Assembly (NCBI RefSeq): GCF_902506415.1
Contig: NZ_LR733275.1
Coordinates: 3,439,617-3,503,616 of the forward strand
Origin: Massilia sp. 9I
GTDB lineage: Bacteria; Pseudomonadota; Gammaproteobacteria; Burkholderiales; Burkholderiaceae_D
Direction of reading: 5' to 3'
Length of the DNA stretch: 64,000 nucleotides
The notes beneath the pieces are model-generated. The model ran no database searches. It had not been told where the DNA came from and saw nothing but the letters and a program-made list of their open reading frames with translations. Both the position numbers and the translations under genes were made by a program. Of this stretch, positions 40,557 through 51,874 are shown piece after piece (the stretch's first letter is position 1; every line of letters starts with the position of its first letter).

Positions 40557-41477
40557 TCAACCCGCGCGCTTGGCCAGCAGCGCATTCCCCGCCCGGCTCG
40601 CGCCTTTGCGGCCCAGCGCCTCCGAAATGAACTGTCCCGCATCCACCACCTGGTCGAGGTCGATGCCGGTCGCGATGCCCAGGCCGTTCATCAGGTAGAC
40701 CACGTCCTCGGTCGCGACGTTGCCGGTCGCGCCCTTCGCGTACGGGCAGCCGCCCAGGCCGGACACCGAGGAGTGGAAGATCGCCACGCCGACTTCCATC
40801 GCCGCATAGATGTTGGCCAGCGCCTGGCCGTAGGTGTCGTGGAAGTGGCCCGACAGCTGCTGCAGCGGGAATTCGCGGCTTGCCGCCAGCATCACGGCCT
40901 GGGTCTTGCGGGCGGTCGAGACGCCGATGGTGTCGGCGATGTCGATCTCGTCGCAACCGAGGTCGCGCATGCGGCGCACCACGTCCGCCACCGCATCGAG
41001 CGGCACCTCGCCCTGGTAGGGGCAGCCGAAAGCGGTGCTGATCGAGCCGCGCAGGCGCAGGCCATTGGCCTTGGCCGCTTTCGCCACCGGTTCGAAGCGC
41101 GCGATCGATTCCGCGATCGAGCAGTTGATGTTCTTCTGCGAGAAGGCTTCCGAAGCCGAGCCGAAGATCACCACTTCATCCGCCTTGGCAGCCAAGGCCG
41201 CTTCGAAGCCCTGCATGTTTGGGGTCAGCGCCGAGTAGATGGTGCCCGGCAGGCGTTCGATGCCGGCCATGACTTCCGCGCTCGTGGCCATCTGCGGCAC
41301 CCACTTGGGCGACACAAAGGACGCCGCCTCGACGTTGGCGAAGCCGGCGCGCGCCAGGCGGTTCACCAGCTCGATCTTGACCGCAGCGGACAGCGCTTCC
41401 TTCTCGTTCTGCAGGCCGTCGCGCGGCCCCACTTCGACAATCTTGACCTTCTTCGGCAGGCTGGCTTGCTCGTTCAT
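40557..41477 (-). CDS. mvaB: hydroxymethylglutaryl-CoA lyase
   Basis: 306 residues. KIVEVGPRDGLQNEKEAL holds the divalent-metal and catalytic Arg/Asp region, GHFHDTYGQALANIYAAMEVG the metal histidines, and SVSGLGGCPYAKGATGNVATEDVVYLMNGLG the family signature with the catalytic Cys. It cleaves HMG-CoA to acetoacetate and acetyl-CoA, the last step of leucine breakdown. It is the last gene of the operon, 4 bp after ghrA and just before the terminator. Confidence 0.95.
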   Translation of the reverse strand: MNEQASLPKKVKIVEVGPRDGLQNEKEALSAAVKIELVNRLARAGFANVEAASFVSPKWVPQMATSAEVMAGIERLPGTIYSALTPNMQGFEAALAAKADEVVIFGSASEAFSQKNINCSIAESIARFEPVAKAAKANGLRLRGSISTAFGCPYQGEVPLDAVADVVRRMRDLGCDEIDIADTIGVSTARKTQAVMLAASREFPLQQLSGHFHDTYGQALANIYAAMEVGVAIFHSSVSGLGGCPYAKGATGNVATEDVVYLMNGLGIATGIDLDQVVDAGQFISEALGRKGASRAGNALLAKRAG

Positions 41478-41481
41478 CTCT

Positions 41482-42411
41482 TTAATATCCCAGATCGCGG
41501 TCGACGATGTCGTCGACGGTATGGCCGCTCTCCAGCTTCGCGATCTTGTCGGCGATCTGGAGCACGGCGTCGTGGCGCACGGTGAGCGCCGAAATATGCG
41601 GAGTGATGCTGATGCGCGGCTCGTTCCAGAACGGGTGCGGCGCCGGCAGCGGTTCGTGGCGGAACACGTCGAGCGTGGCGCCGGCGATGTGGCCGGAGCG
41701 GATCAGGGTCATCAGGTCGGGCTCGGCCAGGATGGCGCCGCGCGAGACGTTGATCAGGTAGGCGCCCTGCTGCAGCTTGCCCAGGTTGTGACGGTCGAGC
41801 AGGTTGGCCGTCTCGGGCGTGAGCGGCAGCATGCAGACCAGCACCCGGGTGCCGCGCAGGAAGGGGTCCAGGCCGTCGGCGCCGTGGAAGCACTCCACGC
41901 CGGGGATATCCTTGGGCGTGCGGCTCCAGCCGCGCACCGGGAAGCCGAACAGGCGCATCGCCTCGACCACCGGCATGCCGAGTCTGCCCAGGCCCATGAT
42001 CCCGACCGCGAAGTCTTCCTTGGCGCTGAGCGGCAGCGGGTCCCAGACGCCGTGGCGCGCCTGCTGTTCGTAGTCGTCGAAGTGGCGGTAGTAGCGCAGC
42101 ACGGCGTGCGCGACGTATTCGGCCATCTGCACGCCCATGCCGGCGTCGCCCAGGCGCACGATCGGTACCGGCGGCAGGGCTTCGCCCAGCTTGAGCAGGG
42201 CGTCGACGCCGGCGCCCATCAGGAAGATCGCGCGCACGTGCGCGAGCTGGTCCAGCAGGTCGGGCGTGGGACTCCACAATACCGCGTAGTCGCAGGGCGG
42301 CAGGGCGACGCCTTCCTTCCATGCGACGGTCTCCACCTGCGGCATGACGGCGGCGAATTCACGCGCCCATGGCTCGATCACGCCGTCTCCGCGGTACAGG
42401 AGTATGCGCAT
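41482..42411 (-). CDS. ghrA: glyoxylate/hydroxypyruvate reductase A
   Basis: 309 residues of the D-2-hydroxyacid dehydrogenase family. The NAD(P) site is GIMGLGRLGMPVVEAMRLFGFPVRGWSRT; the catalytic Arg lies in INVSRGAILAEPDL, the Glu in FRHEPLP and the His in TPHISALT. N-terminal LWSPTPDLLDQLAHVRAIFLMGAGVD is typical of GhrA. Its place between liuD and mvaB is not required by the leucine pathway; it may serve a side reaction or general redox role. Confidence 0.88.
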   Translation of the reverse strand: MRILLYRGDGVIEPWAREFAAVMPQVETVAWKEGVALPPCDYAVLWSPTPDLLDQLAHVRAIFLMGAGVDALLKLGEALPPVPIVRLGDAGMGVQMAEYVAHAVLRYYRHFDDYEQQARHGVWDPLPLSAKEDFAVGIMGLGRLGMPVVEAMRLFGFPVRGWSRTPKDIPGVECFHGADGLDPFLRGTRVLVCMLPLTPETANLLDRHNLGKLQQGAYLINVSRGAILAEPDLMTLIRSGHIAGATLDVFRHEPLPAPHPFWNEPRISITPHISALTVRHDAVLQIADKIAKLESGHTVDDIVDRDLGY

Positions 42412-42440
42412 TTCTCCCCCTCGTTATTTTTGTATTGGTG

Positions 42441-44462
<2,022 letters not shown>

Positions 44463-44498
44463 GCGTTTGTCTTTCGCTTCTTCGGTTTAGGTTCATGG

Positions 44499-44520
44499 GC
44501 GGCCGTGTCTCCCCGGCCGC
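44499..44520 (-). promoter_or_regulatory. stem-loop in the bioB-liuD gap
   Basis: GCGGCCG/CGGCCGC, 7 bp with an 8-nt loop, in the longest gap (67 bp) of the operon. There is no T-tract downstream on the transcribed strand, so it is more likely a processing or stability element or a weak attenuator than a terminator. Confidence 0.3.
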
Positions 44521-44529
44521 TGTAGAAAA

Positions 44530-45561
44530 TCAGCAGCCGCAGGCAGCCTTCGGCGCCGAGTCCAGTGTCGCGGCGCGCGTCTTCAGGCCCAGCTTCTCGA
44601 GCAGCACGCGGTCGTCGTCCGCTTCCGGGTTGCCGGTGGTGAGCAGCTTGTCGCCGTAGAAGATTGAATTGGCGCCGGCCATGAAGCACATGCTCTGGAC
44701 CGCTTCGCCCAGTTCGCGGCGGCCTGCCGACAGGCGCACGCGCGCCTGCGGCATGGTGATGCGCGCCACGGCGATGGTGCGCACGAATTCGATCGGGTCG
44801 AGCTTCTCGATGCCGTGCAGCGGGGTGCCTTCGACCTGCACCAGGTGGTTGACCGGCACCGATTCCGGGTACGGGTTCAGGTTGGCCAGCTGGGCGATCA
44901 GGCCGGCGCGCTGTTCGCGCGTCTCCCCCATGCCGACGATGCCGCCGCAGCAGACCTTCAGGCCGGCGCTGCGCACGCGGCCCAGCGTGTCCAGGCGGTC
45001 CTGGTATTCGCGGGTCGAGATCACGTTGTTGTAGAAGTCCGGCGCGGTGTCGATGTTGTGGTTGTAGTAGTCCAGGCCCGCCTTTTTGAGCTGTTCGGCC
45101 TGGCCTTCTTCGAGCATGCCCAGGGTGGCGCAGGTTTCCATGCCGAGCGCCTTCACTTCGCGCACCATGGTTTCGACCTTCTCCATGTCGCGTTCCTTCG
45201 GGCTGCGCCATGCCGCGCCCATGCAGAAGCGGGTGGCGCCGTTGGCCTTGGCTTCGCGCGCCGCATCCAGCACGGTGTCGAGGTCGAGGATCTTCTTGGC
45301 TTCGACGCCGGTGTCGTAGCGCGCGGCCTGCGGGCAGTAGCCGCAATCCTCTTCGCAACCGCCGGTCTTGATCGACAGCAGGGTGGCCAGTTCGACGTCG
45401 CCGTCCGGGAAGTTGGCGCGGTGCGCCTGCTGCGCGCGGAACATCAGCTCATTGAAGGGCAGCTCGAACAGGGCCAGCACGTCGGCCAGCGGCCAGGTGA
45501 CGTTGTCCGGCTGCTTGATGGCGACGGGACGGTGCAGTGCAATGGTATTCGCTTGGGACAT
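44530..45561 (-). CDS. bioB: biotin synthase
   Basis: 343 residues. The radical-SAM cluster is [68 protein letters not shown] and [25 protein letters not shown] are BioB signatures. It inserts sulfur into dethiobiotin. It ends with CGC and lies 12 bp after bioD. Confidence 0.97.
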   Translation of the reverse strand: MSQANTIALHRPVAIKQPDNVTWPLADVLALFELPFNELMFRAQQAHRANFPDGDVELATLLSIKTGGCEEDCGYCPQAARYDTGVEAKKILDLDTVLDAAREAKANGATRFCMGAAWRSPKERDMEKVETMVREVKALGMETCATLGMLEEGQAEQLKKAGLDYYNHNIDTAPDFYNNVISTREYQDRLDTLGRVRSAGLKVCCGGIVGMGETREQRAGLIAQLANLNPYPESVPVNHLVQVEGTPLHGIEKLDPIEFVRTIAVARITMPQARVRLSAGRRELGEAVQSMCFMAGANSIFYGDKLLTTGNPEADDDRVLLEKLGLKTRAATLDSAPKAACGC

Positions 45562-45573
45562 CTTGGTTTTTCC

Positions 45574-46407
45574 TTAGGTCTGGACGCGCGGAGAATGCCA
45601 GCCCGGCAGTCCCGCGAGGTCGATATATTCGGCGGCGGCTTGTGCCGTCGGGTTGTCGAGGCGGGGCACGTGGCCCAGCAGCGGCGCCGGAATGCGTTGT
45701 TCCAGCGCGTCGATGTTTTCAAGCATGAAGCGCATGTCCGGGTCGACCGTGTTGGCCACCCAGCCCGCCAGCACCAGGCCGCGCGCCACGATGGCTTCCA
45801 CGGTGAGCAGGGCGTGGCTGATGCAGCCCAGGCGCAGGCCCACCACCAGGATCACCGGCAGGTTGAGCTGCGCCGCCAGGTCGGCGCTGTCGAAGTCGTC
45901 GTTGAAGGGGACGCGGAAACCGCCCACGCCCTCGACCACCACGGCATCCGAGGCGGCGTGGATCTCGGTGTAGGCGGCCAGGATCGGCACCGGCTCGATG
46001 GTCACGCCTTCGAGCGCCGCGGCGATGTGCGGCGCGGCCGGCTCCTTGAGCAGGAAGGGCGTGGTGATGTTCATCGGCAGGTGCACGTTGCCAGCCGCGC
46101 GCAGCATGTCGGCGTCCTCGTTGTGCAGCTCACCGTCGATCAGCTCGGCGCCGGCCGCCACCGGCTTCATGCCGCAGGCGCGGCGGCCGTTTGTGGCCAG
46201 CTTGTGCAGGATCGCGCTCGATACCAGGGTCTTGCCGATCTCGGTATCGGTGCCGGTGACGAAGCAGCAGAAGCGCGACGGTACGCTTTCCACCGCGAGG
46301 GCTTCCGGCTTCGGCTCCTCGACCGCAGCGCCGGCCGTGGCGGGCGCCGGGGCGGTGACGATGGGCGTCAATGCCAGCGGCTGGTCCGGTTCGTTCAGGT
46401 TCCTCAT
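45574..46407 (-). CDS. bioD: dethiobiotin synthetase with N-terminal extension
   Basis: 277 residues, about 45 longer than typical BioD at the N-terminus (Ala/Pro/Glu-rich, no domain recognised). The core starts at [15 protein letters not shown] (P-loop) and has MKPVAAGAE and [15 protein letters not shown]. It closes the ureido ring of dethiobiotin using ATP and CO2. The start overlaps bioF by ATGA; a later start is possible but the overlap favours this one. Confidence 0.92.
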   Translation of the reverse strand: MRNLNEPDQPLALTPIVTAPAPATAGAAVEEPKPEALAVESVPSRFCCFVTGTDTEIGKTLVSSAILHKLATNGRRACGMKPVAAGAELIDGELHNEDADMLRAAGNVHLPMNITTPFLLKEPAAPHIAAALEGVTIEPVPILAAYTEIHAASDAVVVEGVGGFRVPFNDDFDSADLAAQLNLPVILVVGLRLGCISHALLTVEAIVARGLVLAGWVANTVDPDMRFMLENIDALEQRIPAPLLGHVPRLDNPTAQAAAEYIDLAGLPGWHSPRVQT

Positions 46408-47591
46408 GCTGTGGCCCTTTCCAGTTCGTTCAGCGCGCGCGCCAGCTGCGCCACTTCCTCATGGGTATGCGCCGCCGACAGGGTGATGCGCAGGCGTGCA
46501 GTGCCCGCCGCCACGGTCGGGGGACGGATCGCCGGCACCCACAGGCCTTGCTCGTGCAGGGCGGCCGCCACGCGTAGCGCGTCGGCGTTGCTACCGATGA
46601 CGAGCGGCTGGATCGCGGTATTCGATGCCAGCAGCTGCCAGCGTTGCGGACGCAGCGCATCCTGCAGGTGCGCGACCAGCGCGGCCAGGTGGGCGCGGCG
46701 CTGTGCGCCTTCTTCGCCTCCGATGATATCAAGGCTGGCCTGCAGTGCATGCGCCAGCGCCGGCGGCGCGGCCGTGGTGTAGATGTAGGGGCGGGCGCGC
46801 TGCACCAGCAGCTCGATCACGCTGGCGTGCGCCGCGATGAAGGCGCCGCCTACGCCGGCCGCCTTGCCGAGGGTGCCGATGTAGACCAGGTTGGCCGAGG
46901 ACAGGCCGAAGTGCTCGAGCGCGCCGCGGCCCGTGTCGCCCAGCACGCCGAAGCCGTGGGCGTCGTCGACCACCAGCCAGGCGCCATGGCGCTCGCACAG
47001 GGCCAGCAATTGAGGAAGCGGCGTCAGGTTGCCGTCCATGCTGAAGACGCTGTCGGTGACGACGATCTTCGTGGCCGCAGTGCTGGCGACCAGTTGCTGC
47101 TCCAGCGCGGCGACGTCGCCATGCGGGTAGACGCTGACGCCGGCTTTGGCCAGGCGGGCGCCGTCGATCAGGGAGGCGTGATTCAGCGCTTCCGAGAAAA
47201 TCATGGCGTCGCTGTCCGCGCCCAGTGCAGTCAAGACGGCCAGGTTGGCCATGTAGCCGGTGCACAGGTAGAGGGCGCGTGCTCTATCGATGTAGGGCGA
47301 CAGCCACTCGGCGAAGCGTTCTTCCAGCAGCGCGTGCGCGCGGCTGTGGCCACTGACGAGGTGCGAGGCGCCGCTGCCGGCACCATAGCGTGCGGCGCCC
47401 TCCTGCAGGGCGTTGACGACTGCCGGGTGCGAGGCCAGGCCGAGGTAGTCGTTGCTGCAGAAAGCCAGCATCTCGCGGCCGTCCACGACCTGGCGCGGCG
47501 CGCAGGGGCTGTCGGCCACGCGCAGGCGGCGCGTGAGGCTTTGCGCGGCCAGCGTGTCGAGCTTGCGGTCGATGCCTTCGATCAGATTCAT
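46404..47591 (-). CDS. bioF: 8-amino-7-oxononanoate synthase
   Basis: 395 residues from the ATG at 47591, two bases after the bioA stop; a TTG six bases earlier is less likely. It is a PLP fold-type I enzyme: [52 protein letters not shown] and the PLP lysine in [15 protein letters not shown]. It condenses pimeloyl-ACP (or CoA) with alanine. No bioC or bioH lies in this window. Confidence 0.95.
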   Translation of the reverse strand: MNLIEGIDRKLDTLAAQSLTRRLRVADSPCAPRQVVDGREMLAFCSNDYLGLASHPAVVNALQEGAARYGAGSGASHLVSGHSRAHALLEERFAEWLSPYIDRARALYLCTGYMANLAVLTALGADSDAMIFSEALNHASLIDGARLAKAGVSVYPHGDVAALEQQLVASTAATKIVVTDSVFSMDGNLTPLPQLLALCERHGAWLVVDDAHGFGVLGDTGRGALEHFGLSSANLVYIGTLGKAAGVGGAFIAAHASVIELLVQRARPYIYTTAAPPALAHALQASLDIIGGEEGAQRRAHLAALVAHLQDALRPQRWQLLASNTAIQPLVIGSNADALRVAAALHEQGLWVPAIRPPTVAAGTARLRITLSAAHTHEEVAQLARALNELERATA

Positions 47592-47593
47592 GT

Positions 47594-48934
47594 TCAACCC
47601 GCGATCACCGACTCAAAAACCTTCTGCGTGCGCGTCGCCAGGTGCTCGACGTGCTCGTCGTCCAGCACGTAGGGCGGCATCAGGTAGACCGTGCGGCCGA
47701 TCGGGCGCAGCAGCAGTTCGTTTTCCACGGCGCTGGTGAAGAAGCGCCGTGCGAAGGTCGAAGCGCGCTTGGGGTCCGGTTCAAGCGCATCGAACGCGAA
47801 GATCATGCCGCGCTGGCGGAAGTGGTGGGTGCGCTCGTGCTCGGCGAGCGGCGCCAGCGCGATGGTCAGCTTGGTGGCCAGCTCGCGGTTGCGCATCAAG
47901 ACCTCGTCTTCCTCGAAGATGTCGAGCGTGGCCAGGGCCGCGCGGCAGGCGAGCGGGTTGCCGGTGTAGGAGTGCGAGTGCAGGAAGCCGCGCGTGATGT
48001 CTTCGCTGTAGAAGGCCTGGTAGATGGCGTCGCTGGTGAGCACCAGCGAGAGCGGCAGGTAGCCGCCGCTGATGCCCTTGGACAGGCACAGGAAGTCGGG
48101 CCAGATGGCGGCCTGCTCGCAGGCGAAGAAGGTGCCGGTGCGCCCGCAGCCGACCGCGATTTCGTCGGCGATCAGGTGCACGTGGTGCTGGTCGCACAGT
48201 TCGCGCAGCAGTTCCAGGTAGAGCGGGTCGTACATCGCCATGCCGGTCGCGCACTGCACCAGCGGCTCGACGATGATGGCGGCGATCTTGTCGCCGCGTT
48301 CTTCGAACAGGGTGCGCACGGCGGCAATGGCGCGCCTGGCCACGTCCTGCGCCGATTCGCCCTCGCTTGCGTTGCGCGCATCCGGCGCCGGCACCACGTG
48401 CGAGGCGCGCAACAGCGGGCCATAGGCGTCCTTGAACAGCGGGACGTCCGTGACCGCGAGCGCGCCGATGGTCTCGCCGTGGTAGCTGCCCTGCAGGCAG
48501 ACGAATTCCTGCTTGCCCGGATAGCCGGCATTGCGCCAGGCGTGGAAGCTCATCTTCATCGCGATCTCGACCGCCGAGGCGCCGTCCGAGGCGTAGAAGG
48601 CGTGGCCGAGGTTGTGGCCGGTGAGGGCGGCCAGCCTTTCGGAGAGCTCGATCACCGGCTCATGGGTGAAGCCGGCCAGCATCGCGTGTTCCAGCTTGTC
48701 CAGCTGGTCCTTCAGCGCCGCGTTGATGCGCGGGTTGGCGTGGCCGAACAGGTTGACCCACCAGGAGCTGATGCCGTCCAGGTAGCGGCGGCCCTCGTGG
48801 TCATACAGCCATGGCCCCTTGCCATGCTTGACCGCGATCAGCGGCACCTCTTCGTGGTGCTGCATCTGGGTGCACGGGTGCCACACGCTGCGCAGGCTGC
48901 GTGCGATCCAGTCGGAAGAGGTCTGCTGCTTCAC
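47594..48934 (-). CDS. bioA: adenosylmethionine-8-amino-7-oxononanoate aminotransferase
   Basis: 446 residues. [13 protein letters not shown] and [20 protein letters not shown] are BioA-specific; [20 protein letters not shown] and [19 protein letters not shown] contain the PLP-binding Asp and Lys. It uses SAM as amino donor to make diaminopelargonate. It begins 21 bp after liuC without a promoter-sized gap. Confidence 0.96.
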   Translation of the reverse strand: MKQQTSSDWIARSLRSVWHPCTQMQHHEEVPLIAVKHGKGPWLYDHEGRRYLDGISSWWVNLFGHANPRINAALKDQLDKLEHAMLAGFTHEPVIELSERLAALTGHNLGHAFYASDGASAVEIAMKMSFHAWRNAGYPGKQEFVCLQGSYHGETIGALAVTDVPLFKDAYGPLLRASHVVPAPDARNASEGESAQDVARRAIAAVRTLFEERGDKIAAIIVEPLVQCATGMAMYDPLYLELLRELCDQHHVHLIADEIAVGCGRTGTFFACEQAAIWPDFLCLSKGISGGYLPLSLVLTSDAIYQAFYSEDITRGFLHSHSYTGNPLACRAALATLDIFEEDEVLMRNRELATKLTIALAPLAEHERTHHFRQRGMIFAFDALEPDPKRASTFARRFFTSAVENELLLRPIGRTVYLMPPYVLDDEHVEHLATRTQKVFESVIAG

Positions 48935-48955
48935 AATCGATCCAATACTTGTTAC

Positions 48956-49741
48956 TTAATTCAGCCAGGTCGGCTTGCGCTTCTCGAGGAAGGAGGCCAC
49001 GCCTTCGCGGCCCTCCGTTGATGCGCGGATTTCCGCGATGCGGCTGGCGGTATCAAGCAGCAGCGCGTCGTCGACCGGCTGGCCCACGACCTCGCGCACC
49101 AGCGCCTTGGCTTGACGCACCGCGTTCGGGCTGTTGGTCACCAGGGACTTCACGATGCCGGCCACAGTGGCGTCCAGCGCCTCGGCAGGGACCACTTCGT
49201 GAGCAAAGCCAATGCGGCGGGCCTCGATCGCATCGAAGCGCTCGGCCGTCAGGAAGTAGCGGCGCGAGGCCTGCTCGCCCATCGCCTTGATGACATAGGG
49301 CGAGATGGTGGCCGGGATCAGACCCAGCTTCACTTCGGACAGGCAGAAATGCGCCACCTCGCTGGCCACCACGACGTCGCAGGCCGCCACCAGGCCCATG
49401 CCGCCGGCGTAGCAGTCGCCCTGCACCTTGGCCACGGTGGGCTTCGGGCACAGGTAGATGGTGCGCAGCATGTCCGCGAGGCGCGCGGCGTCCTCTTGGT
49501 TCTCGCTGTGCGAGTAGCCGGCCATCTTCTTCATCCAGTTCAGGTCCGCGCCGGCGCAGAAGGCCGGGCCGTTCGCGGCCAGCACGATGGCGCGCACGCC
49601 TTCGTGACGTCCCAGTTCGTCGAAGGCCAGCGCCAGCTCGGCGATGGTTTGTTCGTTGAAGGCATTGCGCAGCTCGGGGCGGTTCAGGGTGACGGCGGCC
49701 ACCTTGTCATCGATCGAGACGGTGAGCGTTTGATATTCCAT
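48956..49741 (-). CDS. liuC: enoyl-CoA hydratase/isomerase family, methylglutaconyl-CoA hydratase
   Basis: 261 residues from the ATG at 49741. Crotonase fold: LNRPELRNAFNEQTIAELALAF, AFCAGADLNWMKKM (oxyanion loop) and GDCYAGGMGLVAACDVVVAS, with the catalytic Glu in SEVKLGLIPATISPYVIKAMG. Placement between the MCC beta subunit and downstream mvaB identifies the step from 3-methylglutaconyl-CoA to HMG-CoA. Confidence 0.92.
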   Translation of the reverse strand: MEYQTLTVSIDDKVAAVTLNRPELRNAFNEQTIAELALAFDELGRHEGVRAIVLAANGPAFCAGADLNWMKKMAGYSHSENQEDAARLADMLRTIYLCPKPTVAKVQGDCYAGGMGLVAACDVVVASEVAHFCLSEVKLGLIPATISPYVIKAMGEQASRRYFLTAERFDAIEARRIGFAHEVVPAEALDATVAGIVKSLVTNSPNAVRQAKALVREVVGQPVDDALLLDTASRIAEIRASTEGREGVASFLEKRKPTWLN

Positions 49742-49751
49742 ATTCTCCCCC

Positions 49752-51359
49752 TTACATGCGGAACACGCCGAACTTCGTGTCTTCGATCGGCGCGTTGAGC
49801 GCGGCCGACAGGCCCAGGCCGAGCACGGTGCGGGTGTCGGCCGGGTCGATGACCCCGTCGTCCCACAGGCGCGCGGTGGCGTAGTAGGGGTGGCCCTGGT
49901 GCTCGTACTGCTCCTTGATCGGCTGCTTGAATGCGGCTTCTTCATCCGCGGACCACTGGCCGCCCTTGGCTTCGATGCCGTCGCGCTTGACCGTGGCCAG
50001 CACCGATGCCGCCTGGTCGCCGCCCATGACGGAGATGCGGGCGTTCGGCCACATCCACAGGAAGCGGGGAGAAAACGCGCGGCCGCACATGCCGTAGTTA
50101 CCGGCGCCAAAGGAACCGCCGATGATCACGGTGAACTTCGGCACCGAGGCGGTGGCCACGGCCGTGACCATCTTGGCGCCGTTGCGGGCGATGCCTTCGT
50201 TTTCGTACTTGCGGCCAACCATGAAGCCCGTAATATTTTGCAGGAACACCAGCGGGATCTTGCGCTGGCAGCACAGCTCGATGAAGTGGGCGCCTTTCAG
50301 CGCCGATTCCGAGAACAGGATGCCGTTGTTGGCGATGATGCCGACCTTCATGCCGTAGATGTGGGCGAAGCCGCACACCAGGGTGGTGCCGTAGCGCGCC
50401 TTGAACTCGTCGAATTCGCTGCCATCGACCACGCGCGCGATCACTTCACGCACGTCGAAGGGTTTGCGGGTATCGACCGGGATCACGCCGTACAGCTCTT
50501 CCGGCGCATATTTCGGCTCGACGCTTTCGCGCAAGGCTCCTTGCATGGGCTTGACGCGGTTCAGGTTCGACACGATGGTGCGCGCTAGCGACAGCGCGTG
50601 CAGATCGTTCTGGGCCAGGTGGTCGGCCACGCCCGACAGGCGGGTGTGGACGTCGCCGCCGCCCAGGTCTTCGGCGGTCACGACTTCGCCGGTCGCCGCT
50701 TTCACCAGGGGAGGCCCGCCCAGGAAGATGGTGCCCTGTTCCTTGACGATGATCGATTCGTCGCTCATCGCCGGCACATAGGCGCCGCCGGCGGTGCAGG
50801 AACCCATGACGACCGCGATCTGCGGGATGCCCTTGGCGGACAGGTTCGCCTGGTTATAGAAGATGCGGCCGAAGTGGTCGCGGTCCGGGAACACGTCGTC
50901 CTGGTTCGGCAGGTTGGCGCCGCCCGAGTCGACCAGGTAGATGCAGGGCAGGTGGTTCTGCTCGGCGATCTCCTGGGCGCGGAGGTGCTTTTTCACCGTC
51001 ATCGGATAGTAGGTACCGCCCTTGACGGTGGCGTCGTTACAGACGATCACGCATTCCTGACCGGCAACGCGGCCGATACCGGTGATGATGCCGGCCGCCG
51101 GCGCTGCGCCTTCGTACATCTCGTAAGCCGCCAGCTGGGAGAACTCGAGGAAGGGCGTGCCCGGGTCGAGCAGCATCTGCACCCGGTCACGGGGGAGCAG
51201 CTTGCCGCGTGCGACATGCTTGGCGCTGGCCGCTTCGCCGCCGCCCTGGGCCATCTGGGCCACCTTGGCGCGCAGGTCATCGACGATGGCCTGCATGGCC
51301 GCGGCATTCGCCTTGAAATCTTCGCCGCGCGGGTTCAGTTTGCTCTCGATCTGGGGCAT
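49752..51359 (-). CDS. liuB: methylcrotonyl-CoA carboxylase carboxyltransferase beta subunit
   Basis: 535 residues, the standard MCC beta length. [71 protein letters not shown] and [36 protein letters not shown] are MCC beta signatures. It transfers CO2 from biotin on LiuD to 3-methylcrotonyl-CoA. It is the first gene of the nine-gene run; isovaleryl-CoA dehydrogenase and a LiuR regulator are not in the window. Confidence 0.95.
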   Translation of the reverse strand: MPQIESKLNPRGEDFKANAAAMQAIVDDLRAKVAQMAQGGGEAASAKHVARGKLLPRDRVQMLLDPGTPFLEFSQLAAYEMYEGAAPAAGIITGIGRVAGQECVIVCNDATVKGGTYYPMTVKKHLRAQEIAEQNHLPCIYLVDSGGANLPNQDDVFPDRDHFGRIFYNQANLSAKGIPQIAVVMGSCTAGGAYVPAMSDESIIVKEQGTIFLGGPPLVKAATGEVVTAEDLGGGDVHTRLSGVADHLAQNDLHALSLARTIVSNLNRVKPMQGALRESVEPKYAPEELYGVIPVDTRKPFDVREVIARVVDGSEFDEFKARYGTTLVCGFAHIYGMKVGIIANNGILFSESALKGAHFIELCCQRKIPLVFLQNITGFMVGRKYENEGIARNGAKMVTAVATASVPKFTVIIGGSFGAGNYGMCGRAFSPRFLWMWPNARISVMGGDQAASVLATVKRDGIEAKGGQWSADEEAAFKQPIKEQYEHQGHPYYATARLWDDGVIDPADTRTVLGLGLSAALNAPIEDTKFGVFRM

Positions 51360-51388
51360 TGCCGTCCTCTATGTCTCTTGTTCGGTAT

Positions 51389-51838
51389 TTATTTTGGGAA
51401 ACTGCCGTCCACGTAATACCAGCGCGGCGTCCCGGTATCGGGATCGGGCTCGCGCAGGAAGCGGCTCACTTCGTGCAGCCGGTGCGCCCGTCCGCCCAGC
51501 TTGAAGCGGGCGACGAATTCGACGGTGTCGCTGTCTGGATCATCCGGCAAATCTACTTTACGTTGACGTAAACGTAAAGCAGATTTTACCTCAAGTCCGA
51601 GCCAGCGGATTGGCTCTTTCTCATCGATGATCGACTCAAGCGGGCGCGTGCTCGGATGCCAGGTCGCGAGCAGATAGGGCTCGTTCTTGAGCGTGTAGGC
51701 CGTGTAGCGCGAGCGCATCAGCGCCTCCGCCGTGGGTGGGATGGCGCTGCCTTCGATGAAAGGACCGCAGCAGGCGGCCAGGGACGGCCCGCCACAAGGG
51801 CAGGCGTCAAACGTGGTCGTTTTGGACATGGCCGTCAT
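51389..51838 (-). CDS. YchJ family protein with SEC-C-like zinc motif
   Basis: 149 residues. The N-terminal cysteine cluster CPCGGPSLAACCGPF and ALMRSRYTAYTLKNEPYLLATWHPSTRP define the family; function unknown. Between WLGLEV and TVEFVARFK there is an unusual run (KSALRLRQRKVDLPDDPDSD) encoded by AT-rich codons that contain the 38-bp palindrome at 51549-51586. liuB starts 29 bp downstream, so the gene may be part of the same transcript or host its promoter. Confidence 0.85.
   Translation of the reverse strand: MTAMSKTTTFDACPCGGPSLAACCGPFIEGSAIPPTAEALMRSRYTAYTLKNEPYLLATWHPSTRPLESIIDEKEPIRWLGLEVKSALRLRQRKVDLPDDPDSDTVEFVARFKLGGRAHRLHEVSRFLREPDPDTGTPRWYYVDGSFPK
51549..51586. promoter_or_regulatory. 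38-bp AT-rich near-perfect palindrome inside ychJ (candidate liu operator or inserted repeat)
   Basis: The arms are AAATCT-x-CTTTACGTT and AACGTAAAG-x-AGATTT around a 6-bp centre GACGTA; 34 of 38 positions are self-complementary, and the GC content is about 32 percent in a ~67 percent GC region. On the minus strand TTTACG and TAGATT stand 17 bp apart like -35 and -10 boxes, about 200 bp before liuB. ACGT-containing palindromes are what I recall for MerR-type LiuR sites, but this is unchecked. Confidence 0.5.
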
Positions 51839-51874
51839 TATCCGCCATTTTTCAGGCGGAGACGGCTGCGGCCA

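Noticed and set aside
44815-46782. 655-codon frame antisense to bioB, bioD and bioF
   Set aside because: Shadow of three well-supported biotin genes.
47592-47597. TTG start two codons upstream for bioF
   Set aside because: It overlaps the bioA stop, while the ATG at 47591 lies two bases after that stop and gives the usual N-terminus.
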